Part shown: one piece after another, positions 1 through 10,560 of the stretch
Numbering within the stretch: position 1 is the stretch's first letter
Layout: each line of letters starts with the position of its first letter
NCBI RefSeq assembly: GCF_963924675.1
Contig: NC_089220.1
Coordinates: forward strand, 159,935,270 to 159,999,269
DNA from: Phocoena phocoena
Lineage: Eukaryota > Chordata > Mammalia > Artiodactyla > Phocoenidae
DNA: 64,000 nucleotides
Direction: 5' to 3'
Position numbers and translations under genes: made by a program
Notes under the pieces: model-generated
What the model was told of the DNA's origin: nothing
What the model saw: only the letters and a program-made list of their open reading frames with translations
The model's database searches: none

Positions 1-622
1 AGGTGTGGATGAGTGCGTTGTAGTTGGAATTTAATTTTAACAGGGTTTATCAAACTGCTGAAATATATTGAAAATGTTTAATACGAGAGTTGGGACAGTA
101 AGTCACACGTGGGCTTGTGAAATCGGCATCCATGGGTGCGGGTGCTCGGGCCGTGGGTCCCTCCCGTGACCTTCATTACTGCGCCAACCAGGACATCGCG
201 GTCACGTCGTAACTGCGATATTGCACGGCTGCTGGAGCCCACAGTGAGGGGGAATTTAACACCCTGTCTTTCCCTCCAGGGAGAGGGTTTAAGGACCTAT
301 TCTTAGATCATTTGGCTTTTCACCGGGATTTTAAAAATCATATCTGAAGTGTGTAGGATGTGTCACTGTGACATTGAATGGTGTCTTGTGACCCCCTCCC
401 ATCTGTGATGCATTTTTTTCTTTTTGGTTCATCTTTTTTTCCTCTCCTTTGTATGCTTTTTTTTCTTTCTTTCTTTTTTTCTCTTTTTATTGACTTCCAA
501 TTTTCTTGCTGAAATTACACGTTTAGGATTCAGGTATGGCCACCCTTCTCTTGTTGGAGATGCTCGTCAGGGACACCTTGTTGGTGCCTGTCTCTCAGGC
601 TAGATGGAGCCTCTACCCCATC
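1..622. other. Unique non-coding DNA
   Basis: I see no gene, exon or repeat family that I can name. The stretch at about 412-486 is strongly pyrimidine-rich, with several T runs. ORFs are short and unremarkable. Confidence 0.5.
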
Positions 623-630
623 ATCTAAGT

Positions 631-808
631 CAGGGTGGCAGACTATGGCCCTCGTGCCAAACCTGCCACATTGTTGGACCCGGCTGCCGTTCCTGTGCAC
701 TGTCTGTGGCTGCTTTCACTACCCAGCACTGGACACTGTTGAGGAGTTGCCTCGGGGCCTAAAACACCTACTGTCAGGTCCTTCACAAGAAAAGATGGCC
801 GACCCCTA
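631..808. mobile_element. hAT-type non-autonomous DNA transposon fossil
   Basis: The sequence begins with a CAG-type terminus followed by 'gactatggccctcgtgcc' and ends with 'ggccgacccct', the ends of a common old mammalian hAT family that I do not name with certainty. It is flanked by 8-bp near-repeats, atctaagt at 623-630 and atctaaat at 809-816. Eight base pairs is the hAT target-site duplication length. At about 180 bp it is internally deleted. It encodes nothing. Confidence 0.65.
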
Positions 809-1066
809 ATCTAAATCATAGCAGGTACTTAATAACTGCTGAATGAACTGACATATTAAAGATTTCCCAATCAGGTTTTACTTAATATGGAAACAAAACC
901 ACTGGTCGCTGGTACTTGGGCTACTGATGCACCTGTAGTAAAGATGCATCAGAGCACGTGCTTGAGTTCAGTCCACACGGATGTGTATCACCCCATCAGG
1001 TCATTGCTAAGTACAAATGTTGTGTAAGCTTCTGTGTGGTACCTCTCAATGAGAAAAGGGAAGACC

Positions 1067-1286
1067 GGGCTTCCCTGGTGGTGCAGTGGTTGAGAGTCCG
1101 CCTGCCGATGCAGGGGACATGGGTTCGTGCCCCGGTCCGGGAAGATCCCACATGCCGCGGAGCGGCTGGGCCCCTGAGCCATGGCTGCTGAGCCTGTGCG
1201 TCCGGAGCCTGTGCTCCGCAACGGGAGAGCCCACAGCAGTGAGAGGCCCGTGTACCGCTTAAAAAAAAAAAAAAAAAAAAAAAACA
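1067..1286 (+). mobile_element. CHR-superfamily SINE, short 'taccgc' form, full length
   Basis: This is a tRNA-Glu-derived SINE in plus orientation. The 5' end 'gggcttccctggtggtgcag' carries the RNA polymerase III A box and 'gggttcgtgcccc' the B box. The body ends in 'gtgtaccgc' followed by an almost pure A tail (about 1261-1284). A perfect 15-bp target-site duplication, agaaaagggaagacc, lies at 1052-1066 and 1287-1301. The perfect duplication and clean tail mark a fairly young insertion made by L1 machinery. Confidence 0.95.
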
Positions 1287-1648
1287 AGAAAAGGGAAGAC
1301 CTGGGGAAATGAGTTGCTGGACTTTGGAAAGTATTCCCAGGTAGTGTGGATGGACATGCCACATTCATTGAGAATTAGTTGCTTACTCTTGGCTGTGCAA
1401 GTCCCCGGGGAGTCAGGCAGGTGAGGGCAGAGGCTGTGAGCTGTTGCTGCCCACCTGTCTGCCTTCAGATGGAGATGCAGGCCACGCCCACCGAGAGAGC
1501 TGGTGAACAGGTGCGCAGACGGCTTCCGATTCTTCAAAAAACCGATGAAGCAACTTCTGTGCGCCCTTCATTTCCTCCTGAAATCACTGACCTTCTTTCC
1601 CATGTGAAACGTTAAAAACTGTTTCAATCAGAGTGCTTATGGATGGTC

Positions 1649-2080
1649 TGTTAGTTTTGGAGGGGATGCTGTAACAAAGGACCAAGAACCGGGTGACTTA
1701 AACAACAGAAGTGTGTTGTCTCACAGTTCCGGAGACTAGAAGTCTGATCAGCGGGGCTGTGTTCCCTCTGAAGGCTTTGAGAAGGCGTGTTCCACGCCCC
1801 TGCCAGGCTTGCGGTGTCGCACGTGTCCCTTAGCTTGTGGACACGTCACTCCAGTCCTGTGTGTGTTCACGTTGTCTCCCCTTGATGTCTGTCTGTCTCT
1901 GTGTTCAAACTTCCCTGTTTTATAAGGTTACCAGTCATATTGCATCAGGGCCCACTGTAATGAATTCATTTTAACTTGGTTGTTTCTATAAAGATCCTAC
2001 CTCCAAATAAGATCATGGTCTGAGGTCCTGGGGCTTAGGACTTTAACATATCACTTGCGGGGAGGTCATAATTCAGTGCA
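1649..2080 (-). mobile_element. Solo LTR resembling MLT1 (ERVL-MaLR)
   Basis: Read on the minus strand, the element starts TGCACTGAATT and ends near ...ACTAACA, giving TG...CA ends. It holds recognisable MLT1-type blocks; on the plus strand these include 'ggtgacttaaacaacagaa', 'ctcacagttccggagactag', 'ccagtcatattgcatcaggg' and 'gatcctacctccaaataag'. MaLR LTRs are old, non-autonomous relics of retrovirus-like elements. About 430 bp is a usual LTR length. No internal region or second LTR is nearby, so this is a solo LTR without coding capacity. The subfamily is not determined. Confidence 0.8.
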
Positions 2081-2666
2081 TATTAGATGGGTGTCTAAGA
2101 TCAATATAGTTTAAAAGGATGTTTGGCTTCAAAAGTGAAGTCTTATAAAAACACGGCGAAGAGAAGGCAACGTGTCATTCTCTGAGCCCAGGCAGTCTTG
2201 GGCATGATTGCTTAGGCTTCCTCAGGGGGCTCACATGTTGATTGCGTTGGCCATGACGTCTCTTTTTGGATGTGCACATTCACATGCTTGGATGTGGTTA
2301 GAAAGAAGGGACTCTGGTTTCTGAGAGTTTGCCCTGAAATTACAGCGCACACAAGTGTGTTAGATGTGAGGATCTTAACCACGTTACTCTCATGTGTTTT
2401 GTCATTTCCTTGGCTAATTTTCAGATGTTTATATCCAAATATGAGTTTCAGCCCTCAAACCAGTCAATTTTATTCTTGATTTTACATTTTAGTCATAACA
2501 TATATAACGCATAGTCTGTGAGTGCTTTCAGAGACTCTCTTCTGCCAGATGTAGAGTTATGAGTTAACCACACAATCACGTCCAACTATATTGTTCTTTT
2601 TGTTCGGTTTCCTTCCCCTGTCCTCTCTAGAAAGAAAGAGATTAAAAAAGACAAGCTTTATTCTCA

Positions 2667-2716
2667 CAGAGAGAGAGGATGAGAGTCAGAGAGCCAGAGA
2701 GAGAGCCAGAGAAGAC
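2667..2716. repeat. GA-rich imperfect simple repeat
   Basis: This is a purine-rich tract of (GA)n broken by 'gagtcagagagccaga' units, typical of a degenerate GA microsatellite. Confidence 0.7.
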
Positions 2717-2946
2717 ACTTCCCCACTCAGAGAGGAAGAGGGAGCAAGAAAGCACGCACAGATAGAGAGTGATTGCAAAAGGGTTGCCAGTGCACCTGCC
2801 CTTCTGCTCAGTGGACATGATTGAGAATGAGCATTCAGTGGAGGCTGGAGTCTGCTCTTCCTTTGATCCCAGCTCTGTCTGGCTGCCCAGTGTCAGCATC
2901 TTGCTGCACTGAGTGAATTCCACTGTCGACACGGTTGTCATCGTCT

Positions 2947-2972
2947 CCCCCCCCCCCCCCCCACACACACAC
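2947..2972. repeat. Poly(C)16 joined to (CA)n
   Basis: Sixteen C residues (2947-2962) run directly into a short (AC)n tract. It is likely length-variable and prone to sequencing error. Confidence 0.8.
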
Positions 2973-3409
2973 CAGAGTGGTTAATTATGACCCTTCAACC
3001 CCGGCCACCTACTTCATGTTTTGGGCAATCAACGCAAGAGCAGTCTGCTCCATCACTGGGTAGTTTGAAGAGATTTTAAAAAAATGATACTGAACAGATA
3101 AGATCTTTGCCTTCTGTCCTGATTTAGGCTTAAGAACTTATCCCCAAATTAAGATAGGGTTCTGGTAAAGTTGACTTTTAATCTTACTCCTCAATATCGC
3201 TATTTGAAGTGAAGCACCCCCCATTCAGGTCGCATTAATGGGAAATAACTGAACTTGGGTTTCTCCAGCTACAGTTTGGGCATCTGACCAGAGTCACCGG
3301 CGTGTGACACCTGGTGCAGCTGCGCCTGGAGGGGCCCTTCCCTGACTTCGTGCCACTGGTGATCACAGCTGACACCAAGAAGTGTGCCTGGTGCATAGTT
3401 GGTGCTCAG

Positions 3410-3510
3410 TGTGTTACTTAAGTTGCTTTCTCATCCTCAGCTGCCTAATCTTGTACGTGAGGAGAGTAATTCCTGCCCTCCCTGCTCTTATGAGCTACTG
3501 TGAGAACAGC
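3410..3510 (+). mobile_element. Possible MIR fragment
   Basis: The segment 'ctttctcatcctcagctgcc ... gtgaggagagtaattcctgc' follows the order of the MIR core (cctcagtttcctcatctg, then the region with 'tacctacctcat'). It is strongly diverged and short, so the assignment is tentative. Confidence 0.35.
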
Positions 3511-4310
3511 ATGTGGATCAGTCCCCAGGCTCAGGGACACGCAGCGAGGTCTCTGTGGCTGAGCCAGGCAAGGACTGGGGACTCCACTCGAGGTCACCCT
3601 CTGTAGCTTTCACGTGTCTTCCTGGCCCAGAGCTTGAGGCTGGTGACCCCGGCCCTGGCCTGAGGCCTGATGTCCCCTGGGCCCTGCCTGATGTGACGTC
3701 AGGGTGGGGTGAGCAGGTCTCCCTGGGTGTCTGCCTCCCAGAGGGGCCTGCAACAGGCGGGGTGTTGGCTTTCACGAAGCCCTGCATCCCGGCCCCCAGG
3801 TCCCAGGCCGGCCTCTCTGCCGGGGTCCCCTCGGACCTCAGTGCCCTCGTCGCAGGGTGGACCTTGCTGACTGTGCTGGCCTTCCCACTGAGTTTCTTTT
3901 CCACAAGTTCCTCTTTGCTCACTGTGCTTGGACAAGGGTCCGCATATCACCCTTATTATGTAAAAACTGCAGTTTCTGCTCCAACTCCTGTGTTCCCAAC
4001 AGAAAGGTCCAGTCCCCCTTTTACCCACATCTTCCTGCCACCAACTGGAAGGCACAGACGTTGCTGCCGGAGATTCAAACAATCAGGAAAACAGTTTTTC
4101 ACTGTGGGACTGTCCATTTTCCTGGGGAGATGACGTGAGACACGGCAGAGACACACGGGAGTGACAGCAGTGGCCAGCTGGCAGTACTGGGGTACCCGTG
4201 AGCTCTGGCCACGATCGGCCACCCACTGGCCTGTCCCGAGGACCTGGAGCCCAGGTTTTGTATTTGGAGGATGGATCAGGTGGCTCCTTGCCTTAAGATG
4301 TATCTCGTTG
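3511..4310. other. GC-richer non-coding segment with a CRE palindrome
   Basis: About 3540-3870 is visibly richer in G+C than the surrounding DNA but has few CpG pairs, so it is not a CpG island. A perfect palindromic CRE, TGACGTCA, lies at 3694-3701. A 206-codon plus-strand ORF (3513-4133) and an overlapping 134-codon minus-strand ORF (3518-3922) exist because stops are rare in GC-rich DNA. Neither shows a recognisable domain, and I do not call them genes. Confidence 0.45.
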
Positions 4311-4320
4311 AAATTTATTC

Positions 4321-6236
4321 TGCTACAAAACAAACCCAGAACAATTAAGAAAATGGTCATAGGAACATACATATCGATAATTACCTTAAATGTGAATGGA
4401 TTAAATGCTCTGACCAAAAGACACAGGCTCTCTGAATGGATACAAAAACAAGACCCATATATATGCTGTCTACAAGAGACCCACTTCAGACCTAGGGACA
4501 CATACAGACTGAAAGTGAGGGGATGGAAAAAGATATTCCATGCGAATGGAAATCAAAAGAAAGCTGGAGTAGCAATTCTCATATCAGATAAAATAGGCTT
4601 TAAAATAAAGAATGTTACGAGAGACAAAGAAGGACGCTACATAATGATCAAGGGATCAATCCAAGAAGAAGATATAACAATTATGAATCTATATGCACCC
4701 CACATAGGAGCACCTCAATACATAAGGCAACTGCTAACAGCTATAAAAGAGGAAATTGACAGTAACACAATAATAGTGGGGGACTTTAACACCTCACTTA
4801 CACCAATGGACAGATCATCCAAAATGAAAATAAATAAGGAAACAAAAGCTTTAAATGACACAATAGACCAGATAGATTTAATTGATATTTAGAGGACATT
4901 CCATCCAAAAACAGCAGATTACACTTTCTTCTCAAGTGTGCACGGAACATTCTCCAGGATAGAGCACATCTTGGGTCACAAATCAAGCCTCAGTAAATTT
5001 AAGAAAATTGAAATCATATCAAGCATCTTTTCTGACTATAACGCTATGAGATTAGAAATGAATTACAGGGGAAAAAACATAAAAAACACAAACACATGGA
5101 GGCTAAACAATACGTTACTAAATAACCAAGAGATCATTGAAGAAGTCAAAGAGGAAATCAAAAAATACCTAGAAACAAATGACAATGAAAACACAACAAC
5201 CCAAAACCTGTGGGATGCAGCAAAAGCAGTTCTAAGAGGGAAGTTTATAGCTATACAAGCTTACCTCAAGAAACAAGAAAAATTTCAAATAAACAACCTA
5301 ACCTTACACCTAAAGCAACTAGAGAAAGAAGAACAAACAAAACCCAGAGTTAGCAGGAGGAATGAAATCATAAAGTTCAGTGCAGAAATAAATGAAATAG
5401 AAACAAAGAAAACAATAGCAAAGATCAATAAAACTAAAAGCTGTTTCTTTGAGAAGAGAAACAAAATTGATAAACCATTAGCCAGACTCATCAAGAAAAA
5501 GATGGAGAGGACTCAAATCAATAAAATTAGAAATGAAAAAGGAGAAGTTACAACAGACACTGCAGAAATACAAAGCATCCTAAGAGACTACTACAAACAA
5601 CTCTATGCCGATAAAATGGACAACACGGAAGAAATGAACTAATTCTTAGAACGGTATAACCTTCCAAGACTGAACCAGGAAGAAGTAGAAAATATGAACA
5701 GAGCAGTCACAAGTATTGAAATTGAAGCTGTGATTAAAAATCTTCCAACAAACAAAAGCGCAGGCCCAGATGGCTTCACAGGTGAATTCTTCCAAACACT
5801 TTGAGGAGAGCTAACACCCATCCTTCTGAAACTCTTCCAAAAAATTGCGGAGGAAGGAACACTCCCAAACTCATTCTATGAGGCCACCATCACCCTGATA
5901 CCAAAACCAGACAAAGATACTACAAAAAAGGAAAATTACAGACTGTGGAACCTAGAAAAATGGTACAGATGAACCGGTTTGCAGGGCAAAAATTGAGACA
6001 CAGATGTAGAGAACAAACGTATGGACACCAAGGGGGGAAAGTGGCGGGGGTTGCGGGTGGTGGTGTGATGAATTGGGCAATTGGGATTGACATGTATACT
6101 GTGATGTGTATAAAATTGATGACTAATAAGAACCTGCTGTATAAAAAAATAAAATTCAAAAATTAAAAACAAAAGAAGAGCATTGGCACAAGAAGAGAAA
6201 ATAAAAGAATATTCTTCTTCAAAAGTTAAAAAAAAA
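4321..6236 (+). mobile_element. L1 LINE, 5'-truncated and internally deleted, with probable 3' transduction
   Basis: The insertion starts just upstream of ORF2 and runs into a cetartiodactyl-type L1 3' UTR (about 5945-6165, including 'acctgctgtataaaaaaata'). A 10-bp repeat, aaatttattc, flanks it at 4311-4320 and 6237-6246. ORF2 runs from the ATG at 4353 to about 5940, where it jumps directly into the 3' UTR, so most of the reverse transcriptase and the C-terminal region are missing. After the L1 polyadenylation signal (AATAAA, 6148-6153) come about 58 nt of non-L1 sequence, a second AATAAA (6200-6205) and the terminal A tail (6228-6239). Confidence 0.88.
4353..5945 (+). pseudogene. L1 ORF2 remnant: endonuclease domain and start of reverse transcriptase
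   Basis: This is a decayed ORF2p reading frame; the intact protein nicks target DNA and reverse-transcribes L1 RNA. One frame can be followed from the ATG at 4353 through three in-frame stops: TAG at codon 180 (4890-4892), TAA at codon 430 (5640-5642) and TGA at codon 484 (5802-5804). The N-terminal 240 residues are the apurinic-type endonuclease, with 'LNVNGL', 'LQETH', 'NLYAP' and 'VGDFNT' visible. In the conserved SDH motif the catalytic His is Tyr ('FSDYNA', about 5030-5047). The region up to residue 420 is the linker, ending 'RDYYKQLYA'. The RT N-terminus ('[17 protein letters not shown]') is present, but the active-site half is deleted at about 5940. It cannot make an active protein. 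The frame upstream of 4353 (from 4161) is flanking DNA. Confidence 0.92.
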
Positions 6237-6246
6237 AAATTTATTC

Positions 6247-8943
6247 CGGCTCCTTTGGTTAACGGTGGGGAGTGTCGTCTCTTGGTTTCCCTTTAACCAC
6301 TTGCTTTGTTCAGATGGTAAAACACTGTTGTCCCAGAAGTTTTCAATTCAGATGCCTTGTTCATGATTAAAGTCGAATATTGAAGTTATTTAAAACGGAA
6401 CATAATTATTTAGGGGAATAAAGTTTGATAGCCTATTAAAAGATGCCTAGAAAATTCCCATTTTGGTTTAGTTGCACCGTTAAATAATGCATATTTAATG
6501 TGCATAAATAATTGTGTGTCTGGAGCAGGCAGGTCTGCTATAAATAGACGCCGTCAGACGGGGTGCAATGCCGTACCTTCATGTGTGCGAACAGCCTTGG
6601 GGGACTGTTCCGTGGCTCCCCCCGTATGTGCTACAGACACGGCCGTGTGAAGTGTCAATTTTCACTTCTGGGCTGCTGAAGCCCAACTTATATTCCCATA
6701 TGCTTTTGTGTGCCTTTGTAGAGCACTTTAGGGTAGATTTTTGCTATTTCATCATTTTTCTTACGCTGTCTTCAGGGGCCAGAAACACGTGACCTGCAAG
6801 TTCTTAAACTGACATGGGGCTGAAGGGCCAGGAGAAAGAAAACAGTCCATTTGTTAGGAAAAAAAGAAATAAGTGAAAAAGCTCAATTCCCACTCTTCTC
6901 CAGTGATCACATCAGGAGGATTATGAGAAATACTATGAATATGGACTATGCCCCAGGCACTAAAAACCAAAGCAAACCCAGGCAGTATTGTCCTGTCATG
7001 CATTTTGTCCTGGCAGAATCATCTTATTTTCCCCAGAGCTGCTTGTTTTTGTAAAAGACATTAAAAGCAACTGACTAAAGTTTATCCAGTATATTCTTTC
7101 AACCATAATTTATTCAGTGTTTTTATGTAGCCTGATGGGGCTAATTATAATTGATATCTTGCTTACAGATACAAATTCATCTTTATCTCTGCAGTGGCTC
7201 CACCCCACCCCCATAGAAGGGGGATAAAACCTTCCCTTGTGACAAATACTATCTGTCATCCTTTTGTAACAATTGAAATGGCTGACATTTGAGGTGAAAG
7301 TTATAGTATAGAATTATTTTCAGAAGCTTCTTTAAAGGAAACGTAATTTCCTTTCACACATACGATTTTCTTATTTGATAGCCCTTTCTGTGTTATTTCA
7401 TGATACCTGGAGGCTTTGGGTTTTAATTTAAAACAGCATTGATCTGCAAAATTAAGCAAAATGTATAAATCAGAAAAAGTGAAGTTTTTCAGAATAAATG
7501 ATGATCTTGGATTTCTGTCACCGGAGTGTTTTCCAAATTAAGTTCTATAAATGTATCTTTTTTTCTATATGTTTCTAATAGATGGGTAGTATTGCCCTGT
7601 TTAGAGGAATTGTGTTCTTTGTTTTCAGCAAGGAATGTGGTCAGATGTGAGTTTGACTTGGGTTAATAAGTAAAAGTCTCTAACTGAAAACAAGTGCAGG
7701 AATGGCCACCTGTAGAAGAACCTGGTTCTTCTACCGAATTTTAGGAAAGGTGTGAAAATTAAATAATGATTAAATAAATGATCGGGATTCACGTGTTGCT
7801 TGAGAACTCTTTTTCCTCAGCTGGCACAGAATGTTATATAAACGTGAGCACCACGGCTTGGATACTTATTTCTTCAACATACATTTTAAATGAAAATATA
7901 TTTAGGTACACAATCTTTTTTTCGGTTTAGGTACCATAAAGTAGGTTTAATAAGACAAAAGTCTGACACTGAAAAAAAAGAAATCTGTGCATAACATGAT
8001 TGCATTTGTTGTTATTGGTATAGCCTGCCATGGAAACTTATAGAGCATAGCAACATATTTGCCCATGCCTCTTTAGAAAGCATATATTTACATAAAGAAT
8101 TAATGTGTGATGATTTTTGTAAGGAGGTGGGAAGGCAGAGGTGCTGTTTATTTCAGGTCATCGTGTGAATCGGGTGTCTGGGTTCTGTCTTGAGAGTTTT
8201 CAAGTGTGTTTTGAGCTGCTAGGAATGTGCGAATAAGTCATGTTCCTGTTGTTCAGTGTTGGAACTATGAATTCTTTAATGGGTCCTGCCTGATTCAATA
8301 TTTTTTTGTGCAAACCTAGAACACAGTGGGATTCTCCTGCCATCACTGTTCAGAGGTTTCTCTTCACTGCATCACTACCAAGGAAGAGGTCATGTCAGCC
8401 CACTTGGGGGAGCAGGAACCTCCTGTGGGCTTGAGGGCGCTTGCACGCCCTCTTGGTGTGGTGCCAGGGCATGCACGTGGCCATGTAGTGATGTGGCTTT
8501 TTCACCCTATTCTAAGGTTTGAGTGCTTCTCATCTCCTGGAGCTTTCATAAGGAATGAGAGCTGGTTCATGGTTAGGGATTTGGAATCAGAAATTTCCCA
8601 CTTCTCTTTCAAGCTTTGGACTTAGTTTAATTAAAGAGTGCCCTGAAATTATAAGGCGCGCTGTTATCTGTTTATTGGTGAGACTTTTAAGCTGATAACA
8701 TGGAAGCAGCACAGAGATGGAGAAACAGATTGGATTCTGAGGTGGATGAAACTCGCTCAACCCAATTTCGACTTTTCTGTTGTGTTCATCAAACAGCATG
8801 TTGTTTTCTTCAACTGTCTTTTTAGTAAGAAAATTAATGTACATTCCAAATGAAAAGATGTTTATGCGAGTCTGGATTTTAGCTTGTCTGCGTATGAGGG
8901 TCTGTGAAGGGTTTTGTTTGTACACTGGTTCTCCTCCTGGTTC
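6247..8943. other. Unique AT-rich non-coding DNA
   Basis: No gene or identifiable transposon is seen. The longest ORF, 99 codons at 8326-8625, has no recognisable domain and no splice context that I can support. Confidence 0.5.
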
Positions 8944-8957
8944 AGAAAGAGAGGGAG

Positions 8958-9168
8958 GGCTTCCCTGGTGGCGCAGTGGTTGAGAGTCCGCCTGCCGATG
9001 CAGGGGACACGGGTTCGTGCCCCGGTCTGGGAAGATCCCACATGCCGTGGAGCTGCTGGGACCGTGAGCCATGGCCGCTGAGCCTGCACGTCCGGAGCCT
9101 GTGCTCCGCAACGGGAGAGGCCACAGCAGTGAGAGGCCCACATACCGCAAAAAAAAAGAAAAAAAGAA
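8958..9168 (+). mobile_element. CHR-superfamily SINE, short 'taccgc' form
   Basis: The SINE is in plus orientation from 'ggcttccctggtggcgcag' to 'cataccgc', followed by an A-rich tail interrupted by G (aaaaaaaagaaaaaaag). The duplication agaaagagagggag lies at 8944-8957 and 9169-9182. The apparent 225-codon minus-strand ORF across 8587-9264 is a read-through of this element. Confidence 0.95.
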
Positions 9169-9182
9169 AGAAAGAGAGGGAG

Positions 9183-10129
9183 ACCCTCCACGCCTCCAGA
9201 CCTCTTGCTTTCCGGTGACAGTGAGTTTAGCGTAAGTGCGTCTGGAAAAGAAGCAGGAAAACACGAATGGAATCTGAGAGCACAGATGGGGGTGGGTTCA
9301 GTGGCTCTGGGCTGTTGCTGGAGAAGGAGTAACCTCTTGGTTGTTAGGGACGCAGGTCGTGTTTTCTTGCTTTTTTCTTTTTTTTTGGTAATAAGTTGAT
9401 GGCATTTGAGAAGGAGATGCCGAAATGACCAAAGGGAGGCAAGATCACATCACGCACGAGTGGTTGGTGACCTGGGGATGTTATCTCGTGTGTGGTTATC
9501 TGAACAATGTCTGTTTTTTCCAGTTGTTTTCACTCCACGAGAGCGGAGGGGGTGGGAGTGTTCATTTTACCCCTGGTGCCTGGTGTAGGGGTGGGAGCTC
9601 GTAGTAGGTATTCAGGAAGTGTTTGATAAACGAATAAGCGAAGGCACGCACCTAGAAGTTGGTTCCACTGCCACGCAGACCCAGAGATAGGGTTGCTCTG
9701 CACAGTGCTGGGGAAAGCCTGGAGTCCTGTGTTAGGAGAATAGAGTCAGAGCCGCCGGCCGCGCGCCCCCCCCCCCCCCCCCCCCCCCCCCCCAGATTGC
9801 TGTGAGCTGCCTGGGGAGGGAGGGACTGCAAGCAGAGGGTGAGTGGTGGAATAAAGCGGAGGGCACTCAAGGATTTTTAATGGGCAGTTAAACCAGATGA
9901 TTCTAAAATGCTATTTATATTCTGAGACTCCATGAAATAATTTGAGCATCTCCTGTTTCCATAACGATGTGTGAGTCACCAGGGAGAGATTTGGCAGTGT
10001 GTGCAATGAGATGCCTACCTAGGCTTGGGTATTCCCAACTTCATCTTGGTAGTAAAATAAAAATTTAAGAATAAAACTTAGCAAATAACAAATTATACAT
10101 AGATACAATGAAATTCAGGATAGTTAAAC
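9183..10129. other. Non-coding DNA with an MIR/L2-like tail and a poly(C) run
   Basis: About 9575-9645 resembles the common MIR/L2 3' motif ('gtaggtattcaggaagtgtt'). A 28-nt C run is at 9766-9793. No gene is seen. Confidence 0.45.
9766..9793. repeat. Poly(C) run of 28
   Basis: Twenty-eight consecutive C residues follow 'ccggccgcgcg'. Such a long G/C mononucleotide run is uncommon in mammalian DNA and could form a G-quadruplex on the minus strand or an i-motif on the plus strand. Its exact length is likely to be unreliable in any assembly. Confidence 0.9.
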
Positions 10130-10560
10130 CGTTCATTCAATAAATATTTGAGTGCCAATAGGCATTATAGGTGCCGGGGCTGTCTTTGTAGTTGGAGAGA
10201 ATAGCAAAACCTTCTGGGAGGGGATGGGGGTGGGACTGTAAAGAATTTCTAGAAGTTCATTGGCGGCCTGGAGCATCAGGGGGGTGCGCAGGGGGGAAAA
10301 TTGGTGTGGGAATGGGGAGGTGCCCTGGACAGTGAGGAAACCTTCCTTAGGAAAGTAGTAGCAGGCAAACCAGGAAGGAGGCTGGGGTCACACTGTGGTT
10401 GGCCTCAGGTATCACCCTAGCACTAAGTTGATCCTGTGATTGAGTGTGGAGGGAGAGGTGTGTGTGGTTCAGGTGCGTTTAGAAAAGTGATTGCCTCCAC
10501 CAGATAGGAGTGTGGGGTAGGCAAAAATGATGTAATCATAGACATGGAGATCCAACTGGC
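10130..10560 (+). mobile_element. Possible L2/MIR-age repeat
   Basis: 'ttcattcaataaatatttga' followed by 'gtgccaataggcattatagg' matches the common ancient motif of a '-caataaatatttattgagtgcctact-' block, continuing into 'aatagcaaaaccttctggga'. Divergence is high and the right boundary is a guess. Confidence 0.4.

Larger units (their letters stand above)
2081..3409. other. Non-coding DNA with simple repeats
   Basis: No exon or gene is recognisable. A GA-rich tract (2667-2716) and a C16-(CA)n tract (2947-2972) lie here. A 108-codon minus-strand ORF at 2642-2968 reads through both low-complexity tracts and has no recognisable domain. Confidence 0.5.

Noticed and set aside
1067..1160. RNA polymerase III A and B boxes suggesting a tRNA-Glu gene
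   Set aside because: They belong to the SINE head. The sequence is far too diverged for a cloverleaf, and the same head recurs in the other CHR copies.
3513..4133. 206-codon plus-strand ORF, the longest outside transposons, with an overlapping 134-codon minus-strand ORF
   Set aside because: It lies in GC-rich DNA where stops are rare. There is no recognisable domain, both strands are open, and no splice or promoter context supports it.
4161..4352. N-terminal extension of the L1 ORF2 reading frame
   Set aside because: The L1 insertion begins at about 4321 and its ORF2 starts at 4353. The upstream open frame is flanking DNA that happens to be in phase.
8587..9264. 225-codon minus-strand ORF
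   Set aside because: Its centre is the reverse strand of a CHR SINE (8958-9168). The same peptide-like patterns recur at every CHR copy in the window.
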